Shown here one piece after another: positions 1 through 7,938 of a stretch of DNA of 64,000 bases. A program made the translations under genes and the position numbers. Under the pieces are notes generated by a model, which had not been told where the DNA came from, ran no database searches, and saw only the letters and a program-made list of their open reading frames with translations. This DNA is from Alphaproteobacteria bacterium (lineage in GTDB: Bacteria; Pseudomonadota; Alphaproteobacteria; UBA8366): positions 62,001 to 126,000 of the forward strand of contig JANQKC010000027.1 in NCBI GenBank assembly GCA_028281325.1. Direction: 5' to 3'. The number at the start of each line of letters is the position of its first letter. Position 1 is the stretch's first letter.

Positions 1-264
1 TCAACCAATCAAGGTCGCCCCGCTTCCGCGCGACAAACCCGTCGAGACTGATGGCGATAAACACATGACCGGTAATCATCGGGCCGTCCGGCAATCGTAA
101 GGGGGAACTGCCTCTCGACAATCCCCGGAGAGATAGCGAATACCACGGAAAACCCAGGCCTTGATCCTAAAGCACCCCTAAAGAGATAGACGCAAGAACC
201 ATTCGGACGAGCGTTTCCCGTGGCGGTATTGATACACTGATCGGCAGGAAGGACACTACGCCCG
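1..264. other. leading stretch without a recognised gene
   Basis: No convincing gene is seen. All three plus-strand frames that enter from the left edge close within about 100 bases. One of them could be the last ~32 codons of a gene starting outside the window, but I recognise nothing in it. The only long minus-strand ORF here (9..398) runs antisense over the TPR-like gene and looks like a shadow. The right end carries the ribosome binding site AGGAAGGA (246-253) of the gene at 265. Confidence 0.5.
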
Positions 265-591
265 ATGAGCGAACGAACCGAAAAAACCACATTGGCGTAC
301 ATCTCCACCGTCGCGAAGTCCGGCAACCTGGCCGAGGCGGAGAGCCTACTCCAGCAGCTTCTTCTTGAGGCGCCGACCGACGCCCGTGCGCTCTGCAACC
401 TGGGCGCCGTCTTGATGCGGCTCCACGATCATGACGCCGCGAAGGCGATCACCGAGGCCGATATCGACAAATTCCCGTACCGGCGTTCCCGGCAGGCAGA
501 ACTGATTTCCCGGATCGAGACCTACTTGCTCGAAAAGGCCGCGACGGCGTCCAAGCCGCCTCTGCACGCCCCGGCGCAAACCGTCGGCTGA
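265..591 (+). CDS. small TPR-like protein
   Basis: A 108-residue soluble protein. Residues ~10-60 read as a pair of amphipathic helices of the tetratricopeptide type (gNLaEAESLLQ, then DARALCNLGAVLMRL), the pattern of a single TPR unit plus a capping helix. There is no signal peptide or membrane segment, so it is probably cytoplasmic and protein-binding. The start is supported by AGGAAGGA 11 bases upstream. It converges on the poly-Asp gene, with a terminator-like hairpin between them. The partner and pathway are unknown, and a link to the neighbouring ECF locus is only positional. Confidence 0.7.
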   Translation: MSERTEKTTLAYISTVAKSGNLAEAESLLQQLLLEAPTDARALCNLGAVLMRLHDHDAAKAITEADIDKFPYRRSRQAELISRIETYLLEKAATASKPPLHAPAQTVG

Positions 592-671
592 CCTTTTCAC
601 GGCGTCTTTCATACGCCTCATACGCCGCGGCGCTGCTTTCGCAGCCGGCGTCAAGCTTGTCTGAAACAGTC

Positions 672-702
672 GAGGCCGGGCTGCGTCATGCCGCCCGGCC
701 TC
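672..702. terminator. GC-rich hairpin between convergent genes
   Basis: GAGGCCGGGC and GCCCGGCCTC form a perfect 10-bp stem with an 11-base loop, between the TPR-like gene (+) and the poly-Asp gene (-). The downstream T-tract is weak (ATTGTC), so it may be a stem-only or bidirectional terminator. Confidence 0.5.
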
Positions 703-767
703 ATTGTCGTATAGGTTCGGAGCCTTTCCTTTCAAAAAAGGTCCGAGTGCGTTAAGCGAGACGCGCT

Positions 768-1061
<294 letters not shown>

Positions 1062-1122
1062 AGTCAGATTCCTTCCGGTCAGAATTGAGAAAACCGCAGC
1101 GCAAGACCGCTACAGTCGATCC

Positions 1123-1147
1123 AACAGACCGGCGTCGAAATTATTCC
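1123..1147 (-). promoter_or_regulatory. ECF-type promoter candidate of the poly-Asp gene
   Basis: Read on the minus strand: GGAATAATT, 11 bases, CTGTT. The element upstream of the ECF sigma gene (2570-2594) has the same two blocks at the same spacing. The layout matches the common ECF pattern of a GGAA-type -35 and a GTT-containing -10 about 16 bases apart. The start codon lies ~60 bases downstream. Confidence 0.55.
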
Positions 1148-1182
1148 CCCGAAAATGCATTTTTCCCGTCCGACAGGCGGTG

Positions 1183-2004
1183 CTAGCTGCCGGACCATCG
1201 GTCCAGAAGCGTCCGCTCCGCCGCCGGGTCGAGCACCGACTCGCCCCCCAGCGCAGCCGCCGCCTTCGACATCGTTTCCTCCGTCGGCCCCGATGCCGTC
1301 TCATAAGTGCCCGGATTCCGTGGTTCGGACGGCGGCGTCACCATGACGAAGGAAGTGGACCAAGCCCCGTCGCCGTCGCGGCACGCGATCGCCAGCAGCC
1401 GCGTGCCGCCGTCCGCCGACGATACTTCCTGGGTAAACTGCCGGCAGTACTGCCCGAACCGGCTCTCGAATGTGGCAATCGGCATGATTCGTCCCGATGC
1501 ATCACCATCGGCGCTCCGCCAGGGAACGACCTCGCCGCTCGGCGTTCGGGCAAGCATCGCATGCGTATTCGGATCGTCGGCCGCCATCAACTCGGCGGAC
1601 AGGATCACGCCGCCCGACCCGCTGTCCAGCAGTGGGACCAGCAATCCGCCGAAACCCCAACCCGCAACCAGCATGAGACAGGCGGCGACCGCCGCGTAGC
1701 GGCGAATCCGGCCGAAGGCGGGCCGTTTCAGAAAATGGGCGAGACTTACGACATTGGAGTCCGCCGCGCCCTTTCCATCGATATCGGCATTCACGACGAG
1801 GTCGCGCAAACGATCCGGCACGGGCCGATCCGCTTCAGCGGCGAAGGCTTGCCTCAGCATCTCGCGGCTCTCGCGCATCTCCCGTTCGAGTTCTTTCAAC
1901 GCCGGCGACGCCGCCAACCGGCGTTCGACGGCGGCGTGCTGCTCCGGCGGCAACTCGCCGTCGACATACGCCATGATCAGAATCTCATCGGTCTCATCCG
2001 GCAT
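1183..2004 (-). CDS. transmembrane anti-sigma factor for the adjacent ECF sigma
   Basis: A 273-residue protein with the usual anti-sigma layout. The N-terminal cytoplasmic domain (~1-75) begins with the helix signature LIMAYVDGELPPEQ. One membrane segment lies at ~102-126, followed by a periplasmic C-terminal domain of ~145 residues. The His-Cys-Cys zinc motif of the ZAS subgroup is absent. The periplasmic part has two Cys (in GQYCRQF and LAIACRD) that could form a disulfide. I chose the start at 2004 rather than 2031 because GGGGAG sits seven bases before it and it falls four bases after the sigma stop codon, implying translational coupling. Role by family: binds and silences the sigma factor until a signal at the envelope releases it. 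The signal is unknown; the divergent secreted protease is a candidate component. Confidence 0.8.
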   Translation of the reverse strand: MPDETDEILIMAYVDGELPPEQHAAVERRLAASPALKELEREMRESREMLRQAFAAEADRPVPDRLRDLVVNADIDGKGAADSNVVSLAHFLKRPAFGRIRRYAAVAACLMLVAGWGFGGLLVPLLDSGSGGVILSAELMAADDPNTHAMLARTPSGEVVPWRSADGDASGRIMPIATFESRFGQYCRQFTQEVSSADGGTRLLAIACRDGDGAWSTSFVMVTPPSEPRNPGTYETASGPTEETMSKAAAALGGESVLDPAAERTLLDRWSGS

Positions 2005-2008
2005 GCTC

Positions 2009-2533
2009 TTACTCCCCGATCTTCGCGACACGGCCCGTCCCCGCGTCGGCCATCGCTAGATGCTGAATCTTCCGCCGCCCCCGCGCCAGCCGGCTCATGA
2101 CGGTCCCGACCCGGATGTCGAGGATCGTCGCGGCCTCGGCATAGGAAAACCCTTCGACACAAACAAGCAACAGGACCTGTCGCTGTTCATCCGGCAAATC
2201 CCGCAGCTTCTCCATCACCCGTTTCAGGAGGAGGGTCTGTTCCGCGGCGGCCACGCCGTCGGACGCATGGCGTCCGCCCATCTGATCCAGCGGCACCTCA
2301 ACGCCGCGCGTCTGGCGGCGATGCCAATCGTTGATCCAAACCGACCGGGCGACGGTGAACAGCCAACTGTCCATCCGCGTTCCGGTCTTCCACTGGTCGA
2401 GCCGCGCCAGCGCCCGTTCACAAGTGGCTTGCGCTAGGTCGTCGGCACGCTCCCGGGATCCCGTCAGCCCGAGGCAAAACCGCCGCAGCCGAGGCAGCAG
2501 CGAAATCAGTTCCTCTTTCTTGGCGTCCGTCAT
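2009..2533 (-). CDS. ECF-family RNA polymerase sigma factor
   Basis: 174 residues, typical for the group. Region 2 is at ~25-75 (ADDLAQATCERAL, then GTRMDSWLFTVARSVWIND). A short linker leads to region 4 at ~108-158 (LPDEQRQVLLL, then the helix-turn-helix SYAEAATILDIRVGTVMSRL). The ORF track starts at 2566, but the promoter-like motif at 2570-2594 would put the RNA start near 2563, so ATG 2533 (MTDAKK) is preferred. The gene is followed by the anti-sigma gene with a four-base gap. The motif in front of it also precedes the poly-Asp gene, which suggests autoregulation and a small regulon. The ECF subgroup cannot be assigned by eye. Confidence 0.85.
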   Translation of the reverse strand: MTDAKKEELISLLPRLRRFCLGLTGSRERADDLAQATCERALARLDQWKTGTRMDSWLFTVARSVWINDWHRRQTRGVEVPLDQMGGRHASDGVAAAEQTLLLKRVMEKLRDLPDEQRQVLLLVCVEGFSYAEAATILDIRVGTVMSRLARGRRKIQHLAMADAGTGRVAKIGE

Positions 2534-2569
2534 ATTTCCGGACCGCAGACATGTGCCATCGCCCATTAA

Positions 2570-2594
2570 AACAGGTCAGCCGGGGAATTATTCC
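2570..2594 (-). promoter_or_regulatory. ECF-type autoregulated promoter candidate
   Basis: Minus-strand GGAATAATT, 11 bases, CTGTT, positioned to start transcription ~30 bases before the sigma start codon. The -35 block is part of a palindrome (GGAATTATTCC), so the same block also faces the divergent protease gene, but no matching -10 is seen on that side. Confidence 0.55.
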
Positions 2595-2668
2595 GTCTTG
2601 CGGAAAAAATTTTTTTGGGCACGATAGGATGGTAACGATGCATCGAGAAAAACCTTAATTATCTGATT

Positions 2669-2674
2669 TATAAT
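2669..2674 (+). promoter_or_regulatory. TATAAT -10 box candidate for the subtilase gene
   Basis: A consensus TATAAT lies in an AT-rich stretch 35 bases before the protease start codon. No convincing TTGACA-like -35 is present at 16-18 bases, so this is weak evidence for a housekeeping promoter. Confidence 0.3.
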
Positions 2675-2708
2675 ATATTTTCCCCATCTTCTCATTCCTG
2701 AATTCCGG

Positions 2709-4268
2709 ATGGTCCGAGCCGTGAAAGATTTAGCCGCTATCGAGATGACAGTCGACGATGAATTCACTGCACCGCCGAAAGGGACCGCCGTGACCGATGC
2801 GAATGATCGGACCGTGGGTGAAACCACCGCCGTGGGAGTGAGGAGAACGGGATCGCTCTTCGGCGGGCGCGCCATCGGACTTGCCCTGATGCTTGCCGTA
2901 GCGCTGCCCGGCGTCGGCGTCATCGGACCGGAAATCGGTTTCGTCACGCCGGCGGCGGCCGACGACGATGACGGGGGCGATGACGATGGCGGCGACGACG
3001 GCGGGGATGACGACGGTGACGACGATGGAGACGACGACGGCGACGATGGGGATGACGAGGGCGACGATGGGGATGACGGCGACGAGGACGAAGGCGAGGA
3101 CGACGACAGCGCGGGCACATCATCCGGCAGCGGTGGAACGGCGGCGAGCGACCAAGGCGACGACGGCGACGATTCCGAGGATATCGGGAACGTCCTCGGC
3201 GCCAACCTGACCGGCGATGAGATCTCAGCGGCGCGAAGCTTGGGTTTCACGGTGCTGCGCCAACGAACCTTGCCGAACCTGTCCCTGGTCCTGACCACGC
3301 TGGCCGCCCCGGGGGCGACGGATGAATCCAGCGCCATCACCGCGTTGAACGCCCGTACGCGCGGCAACCGTTTCGCGGCGCATCCTGTCTACCGGCTCGC
3401 CAACCGGCCCGGGCACGACGGTCATCCCGATTTCGCGCGGCGTCTGATCGGATGGCCGGCGAATACCGACCGATGCGGCGCCGGCATTCGGATCGGCATC
3501 CTCGATACCGCCGTCGACAAACGCGCCGTCGCCTTGCGCCGCAGCGACATCGTTCGGCGAAACGATGGCCGCGGCGGGTCTGCGGCATCGCGCCAACACG
3601 GCACCGCGATCGCGACCTTATTGGTGGGTCGTGATCGCGCGGGGTTTTCCGGAACCGTTCCCGCCGCAAAACTGTTCTCCGCGGCGGTTTTCCGGAACGA
3701 TGGGTCCGGGGAAACCCAGTTGGAGAACATCCTCGTCGGCCTCGACTGGTTGCTGGCGCGACAGGCGCAAGTGATCAACTTCAGCCTGACCGGGCCGGAT
3801 CATCCCTTGCTCAAACAATCGATCCGGCGGACGCAGGCGCGCGGCATTCACATCGTCGCGGCCGCGGGGAACAAGGGACCGTTCGGCGCGGCGGCATTTC
3901 CCGCCGCCTATCGGGGGGTCATCGCCGTAACCGCGGTCGATCGCGACCGACGGCCCTATAGGCACGCGAACCGGGGCGCCTACATTACCTTAGCCGCCCC
4001 GGGGGTAGACCTGTCGGTGCCCAGCGCGTCCGGGACGATCCGATCCTTGAGCGGCACGTCCTTCTCCGCCGCCATCGTCACGGGTATGGTTGCCGAAATC
4101 CTGCGCACGCAGCCCGATGCAAGCATCAAGGCGCTTCGGCGCATCCTGCGGCGAAACGCACAAGACCTCGGGCGCAGCGGGCGTGATCAGGTTTTCGGTT
4201 GGGGGCTAGCACAGCATACCCCCGCCTGTGGCGACCCGAGAGAGACCGCCGAACGGGCGACACGATAA
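2709..4268 (+). CDS. subtilisin-like (S8) serine protease with poly-Asp tract
   Basis: 519 residues. The N-terminal ~53 residues look cytoplasmic, followed by a hydrophobic segment (~55-80) ending PAAA. Residues 85-133 are Asp/Gly/Glu-rich, followed by a Ser/Gly linker, a prodomain-like stretch (~160-250) and the peptidase domain. The catalytic residues are visible: Asp266 (RIGILDTAVD), His297 (RQHGTA), the oxyanion Asn388 (AAAGN) and Ser451 (LSGTSFSAAIVTG). It should therefore be an active secreted or membrane-tethered endopeptidase. The gene is divergent from the ECF sigma gene. The Asp tract directly after the export signal is shared with the 97-residue protein at 768, tying the two into one functional unit (inference). 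It could act on the anti-sigma factor or on surface proteins; the sequence does not say which. No clear ribosome binding site precedes ATG 2709, so the start is uncertain. Confidence 0.85.
   Translation: MVRAVKDLAAIEMTVDDEFTAPPKGTAVTDANDRTVGETTAVGVRRTGSLFGGRAIGLALMLAVALPGVGVIGPEIGFVTPAAADDDDGGDDDGGDDGGDDDGDDDGDDDGDDGDDEGDDGDDGDEDEGEDDDSAGTSSGSGGTAASDQGDDGDDSEDIGNVLGANLTGDEISAARSLGFTVLRQRTLPNLSLVLTTLAAPGATDESSAITALNARTRGNRFAAHPVYRLANRPGHDGHPDFARRLIGWPANTDRCGAGIRIGILDTAVDKRAVALRRSDIVRRNDGRGGSAASRQHGTAIATLLVGRDRAGFSGTVPAAKLFSAAVFRNDGSGETQLENILVGLDWLLARQAQVINFSLTGPDHPLLKQSIRRTQARGIHIVAAAGNKGPFGAAAFPAAYRGVIAVTAVDRDRRPYRHANRGAYITLAAPGVDLSVPSASGTIRSLSGTSFSAAIVTGMVAEILRTQPDASIKALRRILRRNAQDLGRSGRDQVFGWGLAQHTPACGDPRETAERATR
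2961..3107 (+). repeat. GAC/GAT/GGC codon repeat (Asp-rich tract of the protease)
   Basis: A run of short Asp/Gly units with a few Glu encodes residues 85-133 of the protease. It resembles the tract at 777-914 in base pattern and in its place immediately after a hydrophobic export segment. Confidence 0.8.
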
Positions 4269-4333
4269 GCCGCGCAACATCGCAGGGCCAACGCAGCGCC
4301 GGCGCCCGGTTGCTCGCTGGCGGCGCGCTGGGC

Positions 4334-4753
4334 CTACTTCCAGCCGACCGGCTCGTAGCCGCGCTCCTTCAGGCATTTGTTGACGAATTTCTTGTGAACG
4401 GGACTGGGCTCCCGCGTCTTGAAAAGCCCGCGGATCAAACCCGCCGTGGCGCCGGTTGCCGCCCCGACCGCAGCGCCGCGCCCGGCCGACCCAACGATGG
4501 CGCCGCCGACGGCGCCCACTGCCGCCCCGACCCCGCCGCCGACCGCCGTACCGCCCGCGACATCGCCGACCGCACCGTCATTGGCCGACGCGCCGTGCGC
4601 TTCGGCCAATTCGACGCATTGCGCGATATCCCGCTCCGCCGCCGCTTGCCCGACATTCGACAGATGCCAGTTCGGATACAACACCGGCTCCGGCGACGCG
4701 CAGCCGGAGAGGACCAACGCAGCCAATCCGACAAAACCCCAAGACGCTTTCAT
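4334..4753 (-). CDS. glycine-zipper lipoprotein
   Basis: 139 residues from ATG 4753. It has a short signal peptide with lipobox LSGC (Cys ~18). A predicted periplasmic region at ~20-60 holds a Cys in DIAQCVELAEAHG. Residues ~65-110 form a Gly/Ala-rich zipper (GGTAVGGGVGAAVGAVGGAI) that may insert in or lie against a membrane. The C-terminal tail has another Cys (NKCLKERGYEPVGW), an ending common in this lipoprotein type. A GTG start at 4765 is possible. The family is widespread in the outer membrane, usually without known function. It converges on the subtilase gene. Confidence 0.8.
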   Translation of the reverse strand: MKASWGFVGLAALVLSGCASPEPVLYPNWHLSNVGQAAAERDIAQCVELAEAHGASANDGAVGDVAGGTAVGGGVGAAVGAVGGAIVGSAGRGAAVGAATGATAGLIRGLFKTREPSPVHKKFVNKCLKERGYEPVGWK

Positions 4754-4880
4754 AGCCAAGTTCACAGTGGTTACGGTTAAGCACTCCTTACCATAGAAGC
4801 CTTGCCCGAAGTAGGTTGATTCGCAACGATGGCCGAGGCCAGCCGCCGCGATAAGTCCCCGTCAACCTTCGAAAATGCGT

Positions 4881-5174
4881 CTAAGCGCCCCACACGTCGT
4901 CATACCGCGCGGTGCCGTCTTCCACCGGACAATCGCGATAGCTGGCCGCCCGGTTGGCGCGATGAAATGTCACGCCGGTCACGAGGAATCCCAACGCAAT
5001 CAGCACATGCCCGATCATCAACTCGCCATAGATTGACCACGCGCCGGCAGCGGCGGAAAAGATGGTCGTCCACATCACGCTCAAAAAGAGCATCGCCTGG
5101 AACCGCTGCGCGGGGCGCAAGTACCTGAGCGGATTGACATTTGCATCCATGATAGCCCGATAAATTGAAATCAT
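4881..5174 (-). CDS. small two-helix membrane protein
   Basis: 97 residues with two hydrophobic segments, ~28-48 (FLSVMWTTIFSAAAGAW) and ~55-75 (MIGHVLIALGFLVTGVTF), and a polar C-terminus with one Cys. The start at 5174 is preferred over 5201 because GGGAG lies six bases upstream. No family is recognised. It lies about 65 bases downstream of, and on the same strand as, another small membrane protein (5272), so the two may be co-transcribed. Confidence 0.6.
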   Translation of the reverse strand: MISIYRAIMDANVNPLRYLRPAQRFQAMLFLSVMWTTIFSAAAGAWSIYGELMIGHVLIALGFLVTGVTFHRANRAASYRDCPVEDGTARYDDVWGA

Positions 5175-5271
5175 CGCTAACTCCCGTTTCAATACATGCA
5201 CGGTATACGGGATATGACACAGGCTGGATCAGCCTTTGCCTGCAAGGCAACCAGCACGAACCGGCGAAAAG

Positions 5272-5640
5272 TTACTTTTCGCAAACCTGGAAGTCGTAAT
5301 TCCACCGGCCACCCGAATCGAGACAACGATCTACGTCGAAGTAATGGTCCACGCGCGGTGCCAATAAGCCAAACATCGCAATCACAAACAACAAGATATT
5401 CCACTTCCGTCTTAGGTACGGGAACCCTTTGCGCAGGTTCAGCATGATGAATACCGCAGCCGCGAACAGCGCCAGGGAATACCCAAGATAGCGGTACACG
5501 ACATAAGCCCAAAACTCCGGATGCTGATTCGTCGGGGGCGCTGCCGTCGCCATCACAGCGAACATCGCATGATTCAACGTCAGGAGAGCCCAGATCAACA
5601 CTGCCAAGCCCAAAATCCAGCGGGCTAGATTCCAAAACAT
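5272..5640 (-). CDS. small membrane protein of unknown function
   Basis: 122 residues with three predicted membrane segments, at ~5-25 (ARWILGLAVLIWALL), ~48-66 (YLGYSLALFAAAVFIML) and ~80-97 (NILLFVIAMFGLLAP). A short C-terminal tail carries two Cys (DRCLDSGGRWNYDFQVC), a spacing that would allow a disulfide on the outside. AGGGG precedes the start by 11 bases. No family is recognised. Confidence 0.65.
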   Translation of the reverse strand: MFWNLARWILGLAVLIWALLTLNHAMFAVMATAAPPTNQHPEFWAYVVYRYLGYSLALFAAAVFIMLNLRKGFPYLRRKWNILLFVIAMFGLLAPRVDHYFDVDRCLDSGGRWNYDFQVCEK

Positions 5641-5814
5641 CGGGATGCGACCCCTAACTCAATATCGTCTGCCAGCAAACCGACATAAATATCTCATTTT
5701 TAGTCAGTGATGGTATTTTCGGCTCGTCTCGTCACCTGCTCTTTCGGCGATGTGACACATGTGCCGAAACGCGCGATATTCGGGCTTTCCAACCGTTGGA
5801 CAGCCTGCCGCAGC

Positions 5815-6978
5815 ATGAGCCCTGCCCCCGCGATACAGCCCGCCTCCGACCCCGCCGCCCTCGCGGCGCGGGTCCGGGAGTTCGCCTTGCGCGAGATCGT
5901 GCCGCGCGGCGATTTGCGGGCGCATGCGGTGATCCCCGCCGACCTCTGGCAAGCCATCGGGGATGCGGGTCTGGCGCGGATCGGGCTGCCGGAAGCCTAT
6001 GGCGGCGACGGCGGCGATCTTCGCGCGCTTGCGGTCGCGGCCGAAGCGATGGCCGCCGCCTGCGGCATACGCGGCGTGGTGAACCCCTGGTTGGGCCGGC
6101 AGCTCAACACGCGGCAGCAGATTCTGCTGCATGGCACCGAGGAACAACGCCAACGCTATTTGCCGGGCCTGGCCGCCGGAACCCTCACCCCCTGCCTCGC
6201 CATTTCCGAGCCGAAAGCCGGCGCGCATCCGAAATACCTGTCGGCCACAGCCGAGCGTGACGGCGGCGACTTCGTCCTGAACGGCGAGAAGGCTTATCTG
6301 AGCAACGGACCCATCGCCGATTTCTTCATGGTCCTGGCCGTCACGGGCACCGAGAATGGCCGCAAACGGTTCTCCGCCCTGATCGTGCCACGCGATACGC
6401 CCGGTCTGGAACTGACCGAAGGCGTGAAGATCGATTTCATGCGCCCAGCACCCCATTGCGGCCTGCGGCTGACCGACGTGCGGGTGCCCGCCGCCAATCT
6501 GTTGGGCCAGGAAGGCAATGCCTTCGAGACGATCTCGCTGCCGATGCGGCGGACGGAGGACGCCCTGTTCGCCGCGTCGATCGCGGGTGCGATGCGGCAT
6601 CAGTTGACCGCCCTCGGTCAGGCGATCGGAACCGCCGCGCTGGACGACAACCGGGTTGCCGAATTGGGGCGACTCGCCGCCGTGCCGGACGGTCTGTTCG
6701 CCATCGCCCATAGGGCCGCGGAACTGCTCGACCTGGACGCCGACGCCAACGCGGATGCGGTCAGCGCCATGGCCGCGGCCGCGCGCGACTGGGCGGGGCA
6801 ATCGCAACACCGCGTCCGGACGCTGATCGACTCCCTCGGCCTTGATCTTCCCCCGATGCTCGCGGACGAAACCCGCGACCTGGAAAAGGGCCTCGGCATC
6901 GCCCGGTCCGCCCATGACATTCGCGCGCGCCAACGGGCCCGTGCGCTCCTCCCTGACACAGAAGAAGAAAAAGCATGA
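5815..6978 (+). CDS. divergent acyl-CoA dehydrogenase-family flavoprotein
   Basis: 387 residues from ATG 5815; the ORF extends to GTG 5707, but family N-termini fit the later start. The N-terminal helical domain has RIGLPEAYGGDGGDL. The middle beta domain has the flavin/substrate segments LAISEPKAGAHPKYL and GEKAYLSNGP, the usual acyl-CoA dehydrogenase pattern. The C-terminal helical domain is atypical: the conserved glycine-rich segment with the catalytic Glu and the final arginine-rich helix are not recognisable. Substrate and even dehydrogenase activity are therefore uncertain. The stop overlaps the start of the MoxR gene by four bases, so the three genes to 9264 probably form an operon. 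Confidence 0.75.
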   Translation: MSPAPAIQPASDPAALAARVREFALREIVPRGDLRAHAVIPADLWQAIGDAGLARIGLPEAYGGDGGDLRALAVAAEAMAAACGIRGVVNPWLGRQLNTRQQILLHGTEEQRQRYLPGLAAGTLTPCLAISEPKAGAHPKYLSATAERDGGDFVLNGEKAYLSNGPIADFFMVLAVTGTENGRKRFSALIVPRDTPGLELTEGVKIDFMRPAPHCGLRLTDVRVPAANLLGQEGNAFETISLPMRRTEDALFAASIAGAMRHQLTALGQAIGTAALDDNRVAELGRLAAVPDGLFAIAHRAAELLDLDADANADAVSAMAAAARDWAGQSQHRVRTLIDSLGLDLPPMLADETRDLEKGLGIARSAHDIRARQRARALLPDTEEEKA

Positions 6979-7931
6979 ACGACACGACCCCGACCTCCGC
7001 CGCCGGCGACAACACCGCAACCGTCGAGGAGATCATCGACGGGCTCGGCGACATCGGCTACATCGCCTCGCGCCGCATCGCCACGGCCATCTTCATCGCG
7101 CAGAACTTGTCGAAGCCGATCCTGGTCGAAGGGTCGGCCGGCGTGGGCAAGACCGAACTCGCCGTCTCCGCCGCACGGTGGCTCGGCCTGCCGCTGATCC
7201 GCATGCAGTGTTACGAAGGCCTGGACGAGTCCAAGGCGCTCTACGAATGGAAATACGGCAAACAGCTTCTCTACACCCAGATCCTGAAGGACAAGATGGG
7301 CGAGACGCTGAGCGGCACAAAGACGCTGAATGACGCGATGGACCGGCTACATGGATTCGGCGACCTGTTCTTCTCGGAACAGTTCCTCGAACCGCGCCCG
7401 CTGCTCAAGGCGTTGCGCCAGGAACACGGCGCGGTCCTGCTGATCGACGAGGTGGACAAGTCGGACGAGGAGTTCGAAGCCTTCCTGCTGGAAGTGTTGT
7501 CGGCCTTCCAGGTTTCGATCCCGGAAATCGGCACGATCCAGGCGACGAAACCGCCGCTCGTCTTCCTGACGTCGAACAACATGCGCGAGATGGGCGACGC
7601 CCTGAAGCGGCGCTGCCTCCACCTGTTCATCCCGCTGCCGGACGCCAAGCTGGAGCAACGCATCGTCGCCGCCCGCGTGCCCGATATCGACGAAAAGCTG
7701 AAACGCCAACTCGTCGCCTTCGTGCAGTTGCTGCGCGAGGAGGAATTGAAGAAGTTTCCGTCGATCTCGGAAACCATCGATTGGGCGCGGGTTTTGATGC
7801 TGTTGCACGCGGAGTCGCTGAATGTGGACCTGGTGCGCGACACCTTGAACGTGCTGCTGAAGTTCGAACAGGACTTCGCCGCCGTCCGCCGCAGCATCCC
7901 GGAGATCACGCGCAAGGCGACACGGGAATAA
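6975..7931 (+). CDS. MoxR-family AAA+ ATPase (CoxD-like)
   Basis: 318 residues, one AAA+ module. Walker A is GSAGVGKT (53-60), Walker B is VLLIDEVD (155-162), and sensor 1 is in VFLTSNNMREM. The stretch MQCYEGLDESKALYEWKYGK is typical of MoxR proteins paired with CoxE-type VWA proteins. These pairs act as chaperones that mature metal- or cofactor-containing enzyme complexes; in CO dehydrogenase systems they help assemble the active site. Here no molybdenum hydroxylase is nearby and the upstream partner is a divergent acyl-CoA dehydrogenase, so the client is unknown. The start overlaps the upstream stop (ATGA), and the VWA gene follows after seven bases. Confidence 0.88.
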   Translation: MNDTTPTSAAGDNTATVEEIIDGLGDIGYIASRRIATAIFIAQNLSKPILVEGSAGVGKTELAVSAARWLGLPLIRMQCYEGLDESKALYEWKYGKQLLYTQILKDKMGETLSGTKTLNDAMDRLHGFGDLFFSEQFLEPRPLLKALRQEHGAVLLIDEVDKSDEEFEAFLLEVLSAFQVSIPEIGTIQATKPPLVFLTSNNMREMGDALKRRCLHLFIPLPDAKLEQRIVAARVPDIDEKLKRQLVAFVQLLREEELKKFPSISETIDWARVLMLLHAESLNVDLVRDTLNVLLKFEQDFAAVRRSIPEITRKATRE

Positions 7932-7938
7932 GCCGCCG

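Noticed and set aside
9-398. 129-residue minus-strand ORF at the window start
   Set aside because: Runs antisense across the ribosome binding site and first third of the TPR-like gene; no family pattern.
4199-4780. 193-residue plus-strand ORF opposite the glycine-zipper lipoprotein
   Set aside because: Shadow of a Gly/Ala-rich gene; the lipobox and zipper are on the minus strand.
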